Below, piece by piece: positions 18,562 through 28,389 of a stretch of DNA of 64,000 nucleotides (positions are counted from its first letter, which is position 1; every line of letters starts with the position of its first letter). The stretch is from Ectobacillus antri (lineage in GTDB: Bacteria > Bacillota > Bacilli > Bacillales > Bacillaceae_G), in contig NZ_RIAV01000002.1 of NCBI RefSeq assembly GCF_003852715.1, positions 240,296 to 304,295 of the forward strand, in the 5' to 3' direction. The notes below the pieces were generated by a model. It was not told where the DNA came from and searched no databases. It saw nothing but the letters and a program-made list of their open reading frames with translations. Made by a program: the position numbers and the translations under genes.

Positions 18562-20295
18562 TTGTTATCGGAGTTATCAATTAAAAACTTTGCTATTATA
18601 GAAGCATTGAATATTTCATTTGAAAAAGGCCTTACGGTGCTTAGCGGTGAAACGGGGGCAGGTAAATCCATTATCATTGACGCCATTCATTTGTTGGTTG
18701 GAGGAAGAGGGTCTGCGGAATTCGTCCGTTATGAAACAGAGAAGGCTGAAATTGAAGGATTATTTTACTTAGATGATGAACAACACCCTTGTATAGAAAA
18801 GCTGCAAGAGTTTGATATTGATGTCTCTGATGGAATGATGATTTTAAAGCGAGATATTTCAGCAACTGGCAAAAGTACTTGTCGAATTAACGGAAAGTTA
18901 GTTACGCTTAGTATGCTAAAAGATGTTGGTAAAACATTAGTGGATATACATGGGCAGCATGAAACACAAGATCTTATGTCGGAAGATAGACACATGTTCT
19001 TATTGGATTCATTTGATAATGATGCTGTATCTAAGCAATTGGAGCGTTATCGCTCGTTTTTTGAACAATACGAGCAAACAAAGAAAAAACTGAACGCGCT
19101 GACCAATAATGAACAGCAAATGGCTCATCGTTTGGATTTAATTCAATTTCAGCTCGAAGAAATTAGAAAAGCAGATTTACAAGTGGGAGAAGATGAGGAA
19201 CTCTTAGAAGAGCGTGTGAAAATCTCTAATTTCGAAAAAATTTACAAATCTCTCAGTGATGCATATCGTTCTTTAGCAGGGGATGATTGTGGTTTAGACC
19301 ATGTTCGTTACGCGATGAATGAGGTAGAGGCTGTTTCTGATTTGGACACTTCATTACAAGGTATCCATGAAAGTGTTGCTAATAGTTATTATGTACTTGA
19401 GGACATGAGTTATCAGTTACGTGAGAAGCTAGATATGATGGAATATGATCCGGCTCGTCTTGATTATATTGAAACGAGACTGAATGAAATTCGTACATTA
19501 AAGCGTAAATATGGTGAATCTGTCCAAGATATTTTAATGTATGCGGATAAAATAGAAGAAGAAATAGCAACCATTGAGAATAAAGATGTACATATTGAAG
19601 CGACTCGAAAGCAACTAAAGCAGTTAGAAGAGCAAGTAATGAAAGAAGCTGTTAGGTTAAGTGATTTGCGACATAGCCTTGCGGTGCATCTGACAGAAGC
19701 CATTCATAAAGAGTTGCAGGAATTGTATATGGCAAAAACCACTTTTAAAATTATGTTAGACAAGCAATTGGGCGGCGCGGATGATCCTGTGGTAGATGGT
19801 GTATCAGTACGGTTAACATCAACAGGCTACGACCAAGTAGAATTTTACATTTCCACTAATCCAGGTGAACCGCTCAAACCGTTATCTAAGGTTGCATCCG
19901 GCGGCGAATTATCACGCATTATTTTAGCGCTTAAAAGTATTTTTAGTAAGCATCAAGGTGTTACTTCTGTTATTTTTGATGAAGTAGACACTGGCGTTAG
20001 CGGCAGAGTTGCACAAGCCATTGCAGAAAAAATTTATCGAGTTTCTATCGGCTCTCAAGTGTTATGTATCACTCACCTTCCGCAAGTTGCTTCAATGGCG
20101 GATACGCATTTGTTCATTCGTAAGCAAATTGAAGATAACCGTACAAAAACATCTGTAGCAAAGCTTAGGGACGAAGAAAAGGTAATTGAAATTGCTCGTA
20201 TGATTTCAGGTGTGGAAATAACAGAGGTTACAACGCAACATGCGCGTGAATTATTACAGCAAGCACATAATCTAAAAGCAGAAGCTATCCAATAA
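18562..20295 (+). CDS. recN: DNA repair protein RecN
   Basis: SMC-like ATPase recruited early to double-strand breaks. 577 residues starting with TTG at 18562, behind GAGGTGAA. Walker A GETGAGKS (29-36), long coiled coils from about 155 to 370, the ABC signature SGGELSRI near 450 and Walker B VIFDEVDTG. The gap after ahrC is 21 bp, as in other bacilli. Confidence 0.97.
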   Translation: MLSELSIKNFAIIEALNISFEKGLTVLSGETGAGKSIIIDAIHLLVGGRGSAEFVRYETEKAEIEGLFYLDDEQHPCIEKLQEFDIDVSDGMMILKRDISATGKSTCRINGKLVTLSMLKDVGKTLVDIHGQHETQDLMSEDRHMFLLDSFDNDAVSKQLERYRSFFEQYEQTKKKLNALTNNEQQMAHRLDLIQFQLEEIRKADLQVGEDEELLEERVKISNFEKIYKSLSDAYRSLAGDDCGLDHVRYAMNEVEAVSDLDTSLQGIHESVANSYYVLEDMSYQLREKLDMMEYDPARLDYIETRLNEIRTLKRKYGESVQDILMYADKIEEEIATIENKDVHIEATRKQLKQLEEQVMKEAVRLSDLRHSLAVHLTEAIHKELQELYMAKTTFKIMLDKQLGGADDPVVDGVSVRLTSTGYDQVEFYISTNPGEPLKPLSKVASGGELSRIILALKSIFSKHQGVTSVIFDEVDTGVSGRVAQAIAEKIYRVSIGSQVLCITHLPQVASMADTHLFIRKQIEDNRTKTSVAKLRDEEKVIEIARMISGVEITEVTTQHARELLQQAHNLKAEAIQ

Positions 20296-20310
20296 TAGGA
20301 TAGCTTTTTT
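20284..20310 (+). terminator. Intrinsic terminator of recN
   Basis: GCTATCC (20284-20290) and GGATAGC (20298-20304) flank a 7-base loop that contains the recN stop, followed by TTTTTT. Confidence 0.85.
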
Positions 20311-20403
20311 GCATCTCCCAGTTATAAACAGAGCCATACAAGGAGAAATTAAAAGATGAAGCCACTTGGCTGAATGTGGGTAGAAGCGAGGAGAGTGAAA
20401 GGA

Positions 20404-21693
20404 TTGAAATTGGAACATATTCGGAAATTATTTGGTGCATTTCTCCTTATCTCGCTTCTTGTAATGGGATTTTGTACGCCCGTTCGAGAATTGATTGCAA
20501 TTCCGAAGGACGTTGTTTTATTTGAGGGACAACATTCTAAGTTGTCAGGTAAGCGCGTATTTGAAGTTATCTCTTCAAATCCTTCCATTTTCACTGTAGA
20601 TAGTAAAGAGACTATGGCTGTAGCTGCTCATGAAAGTGGAGAAGCGGATATGGTATTGCAGCTAGCTGGATTTCCTGTCAAAACAGTAAATGTAAAGGTA
20701 TTGAAAGACTTCAAAGTTCTTCCTGGTGGACAATCAATAGGTGTCAAATTAAATGCAAAAGGCGTATTGGTAGTAGGTCATCATTTAATCCAAACAGAAA
20801 CCGGAAAAGTATCGCCTGGTGAAATTGCAGGTATCAAAGTTGGCGATATGATTACAAAGATTAATGGTAAAGAAATTGAACGAATGAGTGATGTTGCGCC
20901 GTTTATTCAAAATAGTGGTACAACGGGCGAAGCACTTGATCTTGTCGTTCTCCGTGATTCTAAGTACATTCAAACAAAACTTAAGCCTGTAAAGGACAAA
21001 GGTGATTCTTCTTATCGAATTGGATTGTATATTCGAGATTCTGCTGCTGGAATTGGGACAATGACCTTCGTGCATCCTGAATCCATGAAATACGGGGCGC
21101 TAGGACACGTTATTTCAGACAGTGATACAAAAAAACCAATTGAAGTAGAGGATGGACAAATTATGCGCTCCACTGTAACGTCCATTCAAAAAGGAAGCAA
21201 TGGAGATCCGGGGGAAAAATTAGCGCGTTTTTCACCAGATCGTGAAGTAATTGGAAACATTACAATCAATAGTCCGTTTGGGATATTCGGTAAATTGGAC
21301 ACTCAAATCCGTAATGGTATTATGGATCAAGCGCTCCCAATTGCTTTATCTAGTCAAGTAAAAGAAGGCAAAGCGCAAATTTTAACAGTGGTTGAGGGAG
21401 ATAAGGTAGAGGCTTTTGATATTGAAGTTGTAAGCAGTGTTCCTCAAAAAGCACCTGCAACAAAAGGTATGATTGTAAAAATTGTGGACAAACGTTTACT
21501 TGAAAAAACAGGTGGTATTGTACAAGGGATGAGCGGAAGCCCTATCATACAAGATGGTAAGCTTATTGGTGCAGTAACGCATGTATTTGTAAACGATCCT
21601 ACCTCAGGTTATGGTGTTCATATTGAGTGGATGCTTCATCAAGCAGGTATCAATATTTATGAGCAGCAAGAACATGGGAAGAAAGCGAGCTGA
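20404..21693 (+). CDS. spoIVB: SpoIVB serine peptidase
   Basis: Forespore-secreted protease that signals across the membrane to start pro-sigma-K processing. TTG 20404 is the likely start, with GGAGAG 7-10 bases upstream; TTG 20410 behind AAAGGA is an alternative. Both fit homologues better than the ATG at 20374. An N-terminal membrane anchor (about 12-30), a PDZ domain (about 95-185, [14 protein letters not shown]) and the S55 peptidase domain with the catalytic histidine in ALGHVISD and serine in GMSGSPII are present. Its place before spo0A is conserved. Confidence 0.96.
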   Translation: MKLEHIRKLFGAFLLISLLVMGFCTPVRELIAIPKDVVLFEGQHSKLSGKRVFEVISSNPSIFTVDSKETMAVAAHESGEADMVLQLAGFPVKTVNVKVLKDFKVLPGGQSIGVKLNAKGVLVVGHHLIQTETGKVSPGEIAGIKVGDMITKINGKEIERMSDVAPFIQNSGTTGEALDLVVLRDSKYIQTKLKPVKDKGDSSYRIGLYIRDSAAGIGTMTFVHPESMKYGALGHVISDSDTKKPIEVEDGQIMRSTVTSIQKGSNGDPGEKLARFSPDREVIGNITINSPFGIFGKLDTQIRNGIMDQALPIALSSQVKEGKAQILTVVEGDKVEAFDIEVVSSVPQKAPATKGMIVKIVDKRLLEKTGGIVQGMSGSPIIQDGKLIGAVTHVFVNDPTSGYGVHIEWMLHQAGINIYEQQEHGKKAS

Positions 21694-21710
21694 AATACAG
21701 CTCGCTTTTT
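21682..21710 (+). terminator. Intrinsic terminator of spoIVB
   Basis: Perfect 11-bp arms AAAGCGAGCTG (21682-21692) and CAGCTCGCTTT (21698-21708) with a 5-base loop and a T run. The stop TGA begins in the left arm. Confidence 0.9.
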
Positions 21711-21923
21711 AGTTTTTGTCCTTTCTAAGGTTTCTAAGTACTGCTTTTTGTTGTACAATAGAATATAAATGCATATTTTGTTTCGTAAATAAACATAATA
21801 CAATTGTGAATGTTGATACTCTTGTGACATTATGATAAATATGATAGGAAATTGACGAAAAAACGAGTAAAAAGGAGCAAAACAGAGGTTTTTTTGCTTT
21901 TTTAGTAAATTAAGTAAAAGTTA

Positions 21924-21952
21924 AAAGGATATATTAAACAATTGTCGAAAAC
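21924..21952 (+). promoter_or_regulatory. Sigma-H-like promoter with 0A box upstream of spo0A
   Basis: AAAGGATAT (21924-21932) fits the sigma-H -35 RnAGGAwWW. After exactly 11 bases GTCGAAAAC (21944-21952) approximates the -10 RnnGAATww. TGTCGAA (21943-21949), the Spo0A binding box, overlaps this -10. A second, weaker box-like TTGACGAA lies near 21851. In B. subtilis spo0A has a sigma-H promoter controlled by Spo0A itself, so this is the expected counterpart. The other 200 bp of this 316-bp gap are AT-rich and may hold the vegetative promoter, which I cannot place. Confidence 0.65.
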
Positions 21953-22009
21953 TACATGTACAAACCTGTGTTTTCGTTTAGGGAGAAGTAAATAGGGGGA
22001 GGAAAAGCT

Positions 22010-22798
22010 GTGGAGAAGATTAAGGTGTGTCTTGCCGATGACAACAAAGAATTAGTATCCATGCTAGAAGGATATGTATCTGCCCAAAATGATATGGAAG
22101 TGATTGGTGTTGCGTACAATGGGCAAGAGTGCATTGATTTAATGAAGGAAAAGAACCCGGACGTACTTGTGTTGGACATTATTATGCCCCATCTTGATGG
22201 GTTGGCTGTACTTGAAAAGTTGCGCGCGATGGATAAATTGAAACAACCCAATGTAATTATGTTGACGGCGTTTGGACAAGAGGATGTAACAAAGAAAGCT
22301 GTAGATTTAGGTGCTTCCTATTTTGTATTAAAGCCATTTGATATGGAAAATTTAACAAATCAAATTCGTCAGGTGAGTGGAAAGACAAATTCCATTATTA
22401 AACGCCCACTCCCTGTATTTCGTACAAATACAGATGGAAAGCCGAAAAATTTAGATGCTAGCATTACAACGATTATTCACGAGATTGGTGTTCCTGCCCA
22501 TATTAAAGGTTATATGTATCTACGTGAAGCGATTTCAATGGTGTATAATGATATTGAACTTCTTGGTTCAATTACGAAAGTTCTGTATCCGGATATTGCA
22601 AAAAAATATAATACAACTGCAAGTCGAGTGGAGAGAGCCATTCGTCATGCCATTGAGGTGGCGTGGAGCCGCGGAAATATCGATTCCATTTCGTCTTTGT
22701 TCGGGTATACGGTTTCTATGTCAAAAGCGAAGCCGACAAATTCCGAATTTATTGCAATGGTCGCAGACAAACTAAGACTAGAGCATAAGGCATCTTGA
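22010..22798 (+). CDS. spo0A: Sporulation master response regulator Spo0A
   Basis: Phosphorelay end point that switches cells into sporulation. Begins with GTG 22010 behind GGGGGAGG, as in B. subtilis. Receiver domain 1-120 with acidic pocket D10-D11, phosphorylation site D56 and the switch lysine in the VLKPFD segment. After a short linker (123-145) comes the highly conserved DNA-binding domain, with [18 protein letters not shown] as the recognition helix region. 262 residues; the linker is a few residues shorter than in B. subtilis. Confidence 0.99.
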   Translation: MEKIKVCLADDNKELVSMLEGYVSAQNDMEVIGVAYNGQECIDLMKEKNPDVLVLDIIMPHLDGLAVLEKLRAMDKLKQPNVIMLTAFGQEDVTKKAVDLGASYFVLKPFDMENLTNQIRQVSGKTNSIIKRPLPVFRTNTDGKPKNLDASITTIIHEIGVPAHIKGYMYLREAISMVYNDIELLGSITKVLYPDIAKKYNTTASRVERAIRHAIEVAWSRGNIDSISSLFGYTVSMSKAKPTNSEFIAMVADKLRLEHKAS

Positions 22799-22812
22799 GA
22801 GAGTTAGGCTTG

Positions 22813-22840
22813 AAACACTGTCTGTAAGGCAGTGTTTTTT
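22813..22840 (+). terminator. Intrinsic terminator of spo0A
   Basis: AAACACTG (22813-22820) and CAGTGTTT (22830-22837) around a 9-base loop, followed by TTTTGCTTTT. Confidence 0.88.
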
Positions 22841-22872
22841 GCTTTTCAGTACTAACAGGAGGAGTCATATAC

Positions 22873-23373
22873 ATGATTGTTAAAGAAAACTTAGAAGAAG
22901 CACTACACAATTTAAAACAAACGTTACAAGGGAAAGAATATCGTATGCTACACAGTGTGCAAGATGAAGGGGCTGAAAAAGGCTTTTTAGGGCAAATTTA
23001 CAATCCTTTTGCACCGGATGAAATATTATACGAGATTGTTGCTTATCATAATATTGAGAAAAGCACAGTGCAGTTACGGTCGACAGGTATTGCAGAAGCG
23101 ACCTTTTCATTTTATGTGCGACGTAAGCAGCAAGGTATTTCTTTGTTAGTGCAATATTTTGAGTTACTGGATTATGATTTTATTGATGCATTGTTTCATG
23201 TAATTGTAAAAACCAATCCTGTATTAAAGCAAATATGGAATGATTGCACGGAACAAGAACGTGAGGACATGGTTTTATATGTAAAAGATGTGTTATTGTC
23301 AGCTGGATTACCTGTGCTAGATATGCCTTCTTTAATGATTGAAGATATGTTACAAGACGCCGGTGTTTTATAG
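22873..23373 (+). CDS. Conserved-looking protein of unknown function
   Basis: 166 residues behind a strong AGGAGGAG. I do not recognise the family. The sequence looks like a compact alpha/beta cytoplasmic protein with many acidic residues, no signal peptide and no membrane helix. A basic RRKQQG turn near residue 78 and aromatic-rich segments (VQYFELLDYDFIDALF) are visible. It is a single-gene unit between the spo0A terminator and a dispersed repeat. Codon use matches its neighbours, so it is probably a real lineage-specific gene. Confidence 0.75.
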   Translation: MIVKENLEEALHNLKQTLQGKEYRMLHSVQDEGAEKGFLGQIYNPFAPDEILYEIVAYHNIEKSTVQLRSTGIAEATFSFYVRRKQQGISLLVQYFELLDYDFIDALFHVIVKTNPVLKQIWNDCTEQEREDMVLYVKDVLLSAGLPVLDMPSLMIEDMLQDAGVL

Positions 23374-23390
23374 CTAGCCTCTGTTAAGAG

Positions 23391-23512
23391 TGCCTGTTGG
23401 TTTCCGTTGTAGGAGTTTGCTTTCCGCCTGGCGGTCAGGGAGCCTCCCTAAATGGCTACGCTCCTGTGGTCTCTCTGTTGCCATTATCAACATAGGGTTT
23501 TAACGTAGCTAT
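23391..23512. repeat. Dispersed Bacillaceae-type repeat, GC-richer than its surroundings
   Basis: A block with TTTCCG, TAGGAGT, TTTCCGCCTGGCGGTCAGGG, AGCCTCC and CTCCTGTGG resembles a widespread non-coding repeat of Bacillus genomes (the TTCCGC-GGCGGTC-GGGAGCCTCC type). It can fold around CCGCC/GGCGG. Its last 33 bases (23480-23512, reverse strand) match the short repeat at 10504. No reading frame or transposase is present. Naming is from memory of similar elements, not from a search. Confidence 0.55.
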
Positions 23513-23517
23513 CGGTT

Positions 23518-23570
23518 AAAAAGCACCTGCAAAAATCTTGTTGACAAGATTTTTGCAGGTGCTTTTTTGT
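23518..23570. terminator. 24-bp-arm perfect hairpin, convergent terminator
   Basis: Arms 23518-23541 and 23544-23567 pair perfectly around TG, with an A run on the left and a T run on the right. It can therefore end transcription from both directions. It stands between the 22.9-kb gene and the convergent yycC. Confidence 0.88.
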
Positions 23571-23711
23571 TTAGTCGCTTTTTTGTTTTTCAAGTTCAAC
23601 AAGCTTTTGAACTAAAATATGCTGCGGCATATGCATTAATTGTTCTAATGGTACATTTAATGCTTTTGCTAACTTAACTGCAGTTTCAGGTGATAATTGT
23701 AATGGTCGCAT
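23571..23711 (-). CDS. yycC: YycC family small protein
   Basis: 46 residues, read on the reverse strand from ATG 23711 with AAGGAGGG upstream (complement of 23721-23728). The sequence starts MRPLQLSPETAVKLAKALN and continues PLEQLMHMPQHIL, which is characteristic of YycC. The end is lysine/glutamate-rich. The function is unknown. The first residues resemble a short helix-turn-helix, but the protein is too small for that to carry weight. Confidence 0.88.
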   Translation of the reverse strand: MRPLQLSPETAVKLAKALNVPLEQLMHMPQHILVQKLVELEKQKSD

Positions 23712-23743
23712 AGCGTGGGTCCCTCCTTTTTCTAAGTGAATGT

Positions 23744-23977
23744 TTAACGTTTAAAGCGAGCTTGCACCTTGTTTCTTTTTCGGTCGCGGTGAAGAATAAA
23801 GCCTCCGAATATGTAAATACCAATCGCGAAGCTTGCGGCGCCCACAAGAAATTGCAGGGGCAGTGAAGGAATGGGAGATAACAAAATGCCAAATACAGTA
23901 TCCCGCATTAATTTAATGCCGATAATTGCCATAATAACGGGAATAAGAGCAAGTAGTAGTGCGATATAGCGATGCAA
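23744..23977 (-). CDS. yqzF: DUF2627 membrane protein YqzF
   Basis: 77 residues from TTG 23977. The upstream ATG at 23995 overlaps the AAAGGGGG ribosome site itself and is rejected as the start. Two hydrophobic helices (about 4-22 and 38-60) enclose the conserved GIKLMRDTVFGIL, and the tail is FILHRDRKRNKVQARF. Location directly upstream of and divergent from bkdR matches B. subtilis. Function unknown. Confidence 0.88.
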   Translation of the reverse strand: MHRYIALLLALIPVIMAIIGIKLMRDTVFGILLSPIPSLPLQFLVGAASFAIGIYIFGGFILHRDRKRNKVQARFKR

Positions 23978-24131
23978 GGTAAGTCCCCCTTTCATTCGTC
24001 CCTCTGTTGCCTAATACAGTGAATTACATTTCTCTTTAACAGCATCTTATATATATTGTGAATTTGTCAAGTGTATATTGGTAAGGTAAGATGAGAGTAT
24101 GAAAAAATTTGCATATGTGAGAGGTGTCATG

Positions 24132-26189
24132 ATGAAGCGAAAAGTCATGATTGTAGGAGCCGGAGTGGGTGGTACGGCTATTTTAAGGCTTATACATCGT
24201 TCGAACGTTGCTGAGGTAATAGCGGTGGTTGATATTAATGTCAATGCAGAGGGAATTCAGTTGGCGAAAGATATAGGGGTTGCTACGTATGTGCATTGGT
24301 CTAACGCGCCTCAAGCTGATATTGTGTTTGATGCAACAGGTAATCGCTATGTATATGAAGAGCTTGTGCAAAGATACGGGGAAGAAACGTTTGTGGTGTC
24401 CGGAGCTATGTCCGATATTATTGTGCGTCTGCTTACTGAAAAGAATGAACTTATTAGACGTTTAGAAGAGCAAACTCATCAGCGAGATCTTATTTTCAAT
24501 TCGGCTCACGATGGCATGATTGTTGTAGACCCAAAAGGAAAAATTCTACTCTTTAATCATAGTGCAGAAAAGATGATTGGGTATAATAAAGCTGACGTAA
24601 TTGGCAAGTATATCTTGGAAATCGTGCCGAAGAGTCAGTTGCCACGTGTTTTAGAAACAAAACAAATCGAAGTGCATCAAGAAGTAGAACTTGAAAATGG
24701 CAAACGCATTATCTCAACCAGAATTCCGATTATTGGTGAGCGAGGGGAGTTGCAAGGTGCTTTTTCGGTATTTACAGATATTACAGAAATTGTAAATTTG
24801 GCCGAAGAGGTGACTGATCTTAAAGAGGTCCACACACTTTTGCAAGCAATTATTCAATCTTCGGAAGAAGCGATTTCAGTAGTGGATGAACAAGGTCGCG
24901 GTCTCCTTATTAATCCAGCATATACAAGGATGACTGGATTGTCACAGGAGGAAGTTATCGGAAAGCCAGCGACAGCGGATATCGCAGAAGGAGAAAGTAT
25001 GCATATGCGCGTATTAAAAACGCGTCGTCCTGTAAGAGGTATTCAAATGAAGGTAGGTCCTAAAAAAAGAGATGTGGTGGTCAATGTTGCACCCGTTATT
25101 GTAGATGGCGTACTTAAGGGAAGTGTGGGAGTCATTCGTGATGTATCTGAAATTCAGAAATTGACTAATGAATTAAGTCGTGCACGACAAATTATCCGAA
25201 CTTTAGAGGCGAAGTATTCTTTTGAAGATATTATCGGTGTATCTGAAGGTATCACTTCAGCTATAGAGCAAGCAAAAATGGGGGCCGATACACCGGCAAC
25301 TGTACTTTTGCGCGGTGAGTCCGGAACTGGAAAAGAATTGTTTGCTCATGCGATTCATAATGAAAGCAGCCGTAAATATAACAAATTTATTCGAGTCAAT
25401 TGTGCTTCTATATCTGAATCTTTATTGGAAAGCGAATTGTTTGGGTATGAAGAGGGTGCCTTTTCAGGAGCAAAGCGCGGAGGCAAACGAGGTTTTTTTG
25501 AAGAAGCGAACAATGGAAGTATTTTTTTGGATGAAATTGGAGAACTTTCTGCTGGCACACAGGCAAAATTATTACGTGTCTTGCAAGAAAAAGAAATTGT
25601 TCGTGTTGGAGGAACAAAAGCAATTCCGATTAATGTACGGGTTATTGCTGCTACTAATGTCAACTTAGAAAAGGCAATTGCAGAAGGACGTTTTCGTGAA
25701 GATCTATATTATCGCTTGAACAAAATTCCAATTTATATCCCTCCGTTACGGGAGCGTAAAGAAGATATAGAGAGTATAGCAACGAGGTTGATTCAAAAAA
25801 TCAACCAAGATTATGGGCGGAATGTAGAAGGGTTGACCGGTGATGCAATACGTGTACTGCAAAATCATGAATGGCCAGGGAATGTAAGGGAGCTCGAAAA
25901 TATTCTAGGAAGAGCTATCATCTTTATGGCGTCAGGAGATTTGTATATTGATGTATTGCACTTACCGACACTCGGGAAGTCTTCACCTGTACCACGCGTT
26001 CATGTTGGTTCGGTTTCAGAAGGGTCCTTGGAAGATATGGTAGTGCAATTTGAGGGAGAAAGAATAGTTGAATGCTTAGAGCGTTGTGGAGGAAACAAAA
26101 CCCAAACGGCCAAGATGCTCGGTATTTCCGTACGAAATTTATATTACAAACTTGAAAAATATAATCGTGCAAAAAATAGCATGCAATAA
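24132..26189 (+). CDS. bkdR: Sigma-54-dependent activator BkdR with Rossmann-like N-terminus
   Basis: Enhancer-binding protein expected to activate the ptb-bkd operon. ATG 24132 has GAGGTG 5 bases upstream; ATG 24129 and 24099 are alternatives. Order of domains (685 residues): nucleotide-binding-like segment with GAGVGG (9-14) and a beta-2 aspartate in VVDIN; PAS 1 (from about 115); PAS 2 (from about 237); AAA+ with Walker A GESGTGKE (395-402) and sigma-54 loop GAFSGA (442-447), a T-to-S form of GAFTGA; Fis-type HTH at the end ([20 protein letters not shown]). The NAD(P)-like front domain may sense redox or a metabolite; that is inference. Confidence 0.94.
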   Translation: MKRKVMIVGAGVGGTAILRLIHRSNVAEVIAVVDINVNAEGIQLAKDIGVATYVHWSNAPQADIVFDATGNRYVYEELVQRYGEETFVVSGAMSDIIVRLLTEKNELIRRLEEQTHQRDLIFNSAHDGMIVVDPKGKILLFNHSAEKMIGYNKADVIGKYILEIVPKSQLPRVLETKQIEVHQEVELENGKRIISTRIPIIGERGELQGAFSVFTDITEIVNLAEEVTDLKEVHTLLQAIIQSSEEAISVVDEQGRGLLINPAYTRMTGLSQEEVIGKPATADIAEGESMHMRVLKTRRPVRGIQMKVGPKKRDVVVNVAPVIVDGVLKGSVGVIRDVSEIQKLTNELSRARQIIRTLEAKYSFEDIIGVSEGITSAIEQAKMGADTPATVLLRGESGTGKELFAHAIHNESSRKYNKFIRVNCASISESLLESELFGYEEGAFSGAKRGGKRGFFEEANNGSIFLDEIGELSAGTQAKLLRVLQEKEIVRVGGTKAIPINVRVIAATNVNLEKAIAEGRFREDLYYRLNKIPIYIPPLRERKEDIESIATRLIQKINQDYGRNVEGLTGDAIRVLQNHEWPGNVRELENILGRAIIFMASGDLYIDVLHLPTLGKSSPVPRVHVGSVSEGSLEDMVVQFEGERIVECLERCGGNKTQTAKMLGISVRNLYYKLEKYNRAKNSMQ

Positions 26190-26216
26190 ATTGCGTATAA
26201 CGCAATTTATTGCATG
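26180..26216. promoter_or_regulatory. 17-bp-arm inverted repeat at the bkdR end, possible enhancer or terminator
   Basis: Arms 26180-26196 and 26200-26216 are perfectly complementary around ATA, and the bkdR stop lies inside. There is no T run after it, so it is a poor terminator. Its centre lies about 155 bp upstream of the expected transcription start of ptb, a typical distance for a sigma-54 activator binding site. Confidence 0.5.
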
Positions 26217-26326
26217 GTTATTTCGCCTGACTGTTAAGATACAGAAAATTTCGTTTGTAAGCGTTATCCCTTGCTATTATGGGAATAATATGAGAGGTTT
26301 TTAAAAATAATGCGTATTTTTAAAAG

Positions 26327-26343
26327 TTGGCATGCTATTTGCT
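26327..26343 (+). promoter_or_regulatory. Sigma-54 (-24/-12) promoter of the bkd operon
   Basis: TTGGCATGCTATTTGCT contains the diagnostic GG (26329-26330) and GC (26341-26342) separated by exactly 10 bp, with TGGCA and TTGC intact. It follows a sigma-54 activator gene and precedes ptb by about 40 bp. This is the same arrangement as in the B. subtilis bkd operon, which depends on SigL. Confidence 0.93.
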
Positions 26344-26382
26344 TTATTAAGAGTGACGGCGATGAGAAAGGATTGAATGCAT

Positions 26383-27270
26383 ATGAAGTTAGAAACGCTT
26401 ATCGACCGCGCCGCATTGCAGCCCAAAGTAATAGCTGTAGCGGCGGCTGAAGATAATGAAGTAATAGAAGCTGTAGCAAAATCCATACAGGCAGGATTAG
26501 CTCACTTTATATTATTTGGAGATGAAACCAAAATTGAAGGTTTGTTAAGATTTTACAACATCTCCGATTCTGCTGCAGTTACAGTACGTCATTGTACACA
26601 GCCTGCTGAAATGGCTGTACGTGCTGTCAAAGAAGGAAAAGCAGATATTTTGATGAAGGGGAATATTGCAACGGCAACTCTTTTAAAGGCAGTGCTTAAT
26701 AAAGAGTATGGCCTTCGAAAAGGAAAGGTTCTATCGCATGTTGCGCTGTTTGAAGTGCCTGGTTATGATCGCTTGATCTTTTTGACAGATGTTGCAATGA
26801 ATATTGCGCCTGATTTAGAACAAAAGGTCGCTATTATACAAAATGCTGTACAGGTAGCGAACTCCATTGGTGTCAAAATGCCGAAGGTGGCGCCTCTTGC
26901 AGCAGTAGAGGTAGTAAATCCTGCAATGCAGGCTACTATAGATGCGGCGCTTTTAGCACAGATGAATCGTCGTGGGCAGATTACCAATTGTATAGTAGAC
27001 GGACCATTGGCATTGGATAACGCCATCTCAAAAATAGCAGCTGAACATAAAGGTATCACAGGGGATGTTGCAGGTCAGGCAGATATTTTACTTGTTCCAA
27101 ATATTGAGAGTGGAAATGTACTTTATAAATCGCTAGTGTACTTTGCGAATGCGAAAGTAGGAGCGATCATTGCGGGTGCGAAGGCACCGATTGTATTAAC
27201 ATCAAGAGCGGATTCAGCGGAAGCCAAGTTGTATTCAATTGCACTTGCCGTTGCAACTGCTTCATTATAA
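26383..27270 (+). CDS. ptb: Phosphate butyryltransferase
   Basis: Transfers a short or branched acyl group from CoA to phosphate. Together with Buk it gains ATP from branched-chain acyl-CoA. ATG 26383 (10 bases from AAAGGA) matches homologue starts (MKLE); ATG 26377 is only 4 bases away from it. 295 residues with [10 protein letters not shown], the [14 protein letters not shown] segment, [10 protein letters not shown] and the conserved end [17 protein letters not shown]. First gene of the sigma-54 operon. Confidence 0.95.
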   Translation: MKLETLIDRAALQPKVIAVAAAEDNEVIEAVAKSIQAGLAHFILFGDETKIEGLLRFYNISDSAAVTVRHCTQPAEMAVRAVKEGKADILMKGNIATATLLKAVLNKEYGLRKGKVLSHVALFEVPGYDRLIFLTDVAMNIAPDLEQKVAIIQNAVQVANSIGVKMPKVAPLAAVEVVNPAMQATIDAALLAQMNRRGQITNCIVDGPLALDNAISKIAAEHKGITGDVAGQADILLVPNIESGNVLYKSLVYFANAKVGAIIAGAKAPIVLTSRADSAEAKLYSIALAVATASL

Positions 27271-27287
27271 AAAAGGGGGATTTTACA

Positions 27288-28382
27288 ATGGAAATTTTCA
27301 AATATATGGAGAAATATGATTACGAGCAATTGGTATTCTGTCAAGATAAAGAGTCAGGCTTAAAAGCGATTATTGCAATTCATGATACAACGTTAGGTCC
27401 AGCCTTAGGTGGAACAAGAATGTGGCAATACGCGTCTGAAGAAGCAGCTATTGAAGATGCACTTCGTCTTGCGCGTGGTATGACGTACAAAAACGCAGCG
27501 GCGGGTCTTAACCTTGGCGGTGGTAAAACAGTTATTATTGGTGATGCAAGAAAGGACAAAAATGAAGCGATGTTCCGTGCATTTGGTCGCTTTATCCAAG
27601 GATTAAACGGACGTTACATCACAGCCGAAGATGTTGGTACAACTGTGGATGACATGGATATTATTCATGAGGAAACGGATTTTGTAACAGGTATTTCACC
27701 TTCTTTCGGTTCTTCTGGTAATCCGTCTCCTGTAACAGCTTTTGGGGTGTACCGTGGTATGAAGGCAGCGGCAAAAGAAGCATTCGGAACGGATAGCTTG
27801 GAAGGAAAAGTAATTGCGATTCAAGGGGTAGGGAATGTAGCATACAACCTATGTAAATATTTACATGCCGAAGGTGCGCAGCTAATTGTTACAGACATCC
27901 ATAAAGAGTCTGTACAGCGTGCTGTAGAAGAGTTTGGTGCTAAAGCGGTTAGTCCAGAAGATATTTACGGTGTAGAGTGTGATATTTATGCACCTTGTGC
28001 ATTAGGTGCAACTGTAAATGATGAAACAATTAAGCAATTAAAAGCGAAAGTGATTGCGGGCGCTGCGAATAACCAGTTAAAAGAAGCTCGTCATGGTGAC
28101 ATCATTCATGAAATGGGGATTGTATATGCGCCGGATTATGTAATCAACGCAGGTGGTGTAATCAACGTTGCAGATGAACTTTATGGTTATAACAGAGAGC
28201 GTGCGCTGAAGAAGGTAGAAGGTATTTACGATAATATTGCTAAGGTTATTGAGATTTCTAAACGTGACGGAATTCCAACGTACTTAGCTGCAGATCGTCT
28301 TGCAGAAGAGCGCATTGAGCGTATGAAAAATTCTAGAAGCACATTTCTAAAAAACGGCCACCACATTTTAAGCCGCCGTTAA
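27288..28382 (+). CDS. bcd: Leucine (branched-chain amino acid) dehydrogenase
   Basis: NAD-dependent oxidative deamination of Leu, Ile and Val to the keto acids used by BkdAA/AB/B. 364 residues. The substrate pocket glycine-lysine motif is LGGGKTVI (lysine near 80). The NAD domain begins at GVGNVAYNL, and the C-terminus has [18 protein letters not shown]. Preceded by AAGGGGG and 17 bp after ptb. Confidence 0.97.
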   Translation: MEIFKYMEKYDYEQLVFCQDKESGLKAIIAIHDTTLGPALGGTRMWQYASEEAAIEDALRLARGMTYKNAAAGLNLGGGKTVIIGDARKDKNEAMFRAFGRFIQGLNGRYITAEDVGTTVDDMDIIHEETDFVTGISPSFGSSGNPSPVTAFGVYRGMKAAAKEAFGTDSLEGKVIAIQGVGNVAYNLCKYLHAEGAQLIVTDIHKESVQRAVEEFGAKAVSPEDIYGVECDIYAPCALGATVNDETIKQLKAKVIAGAANNQLKEARHGDIIHEMGIVYAPDYVINAGGVINVADELYGYNRERALKKVEGIYDNIAKVIEISKRDGIPTYLAADRLAEERIERMKNSRSTFLKNGHHILSRR

Positions 28383-28389
28383 TGACCAA

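Noticed and set aside
20374..20403. ATG 20374 as the spoIVB start
   Set aside because: The extra residues are absent in homologues and there is no ribosome site, whereas GGAGAG precedes TTG 20404.
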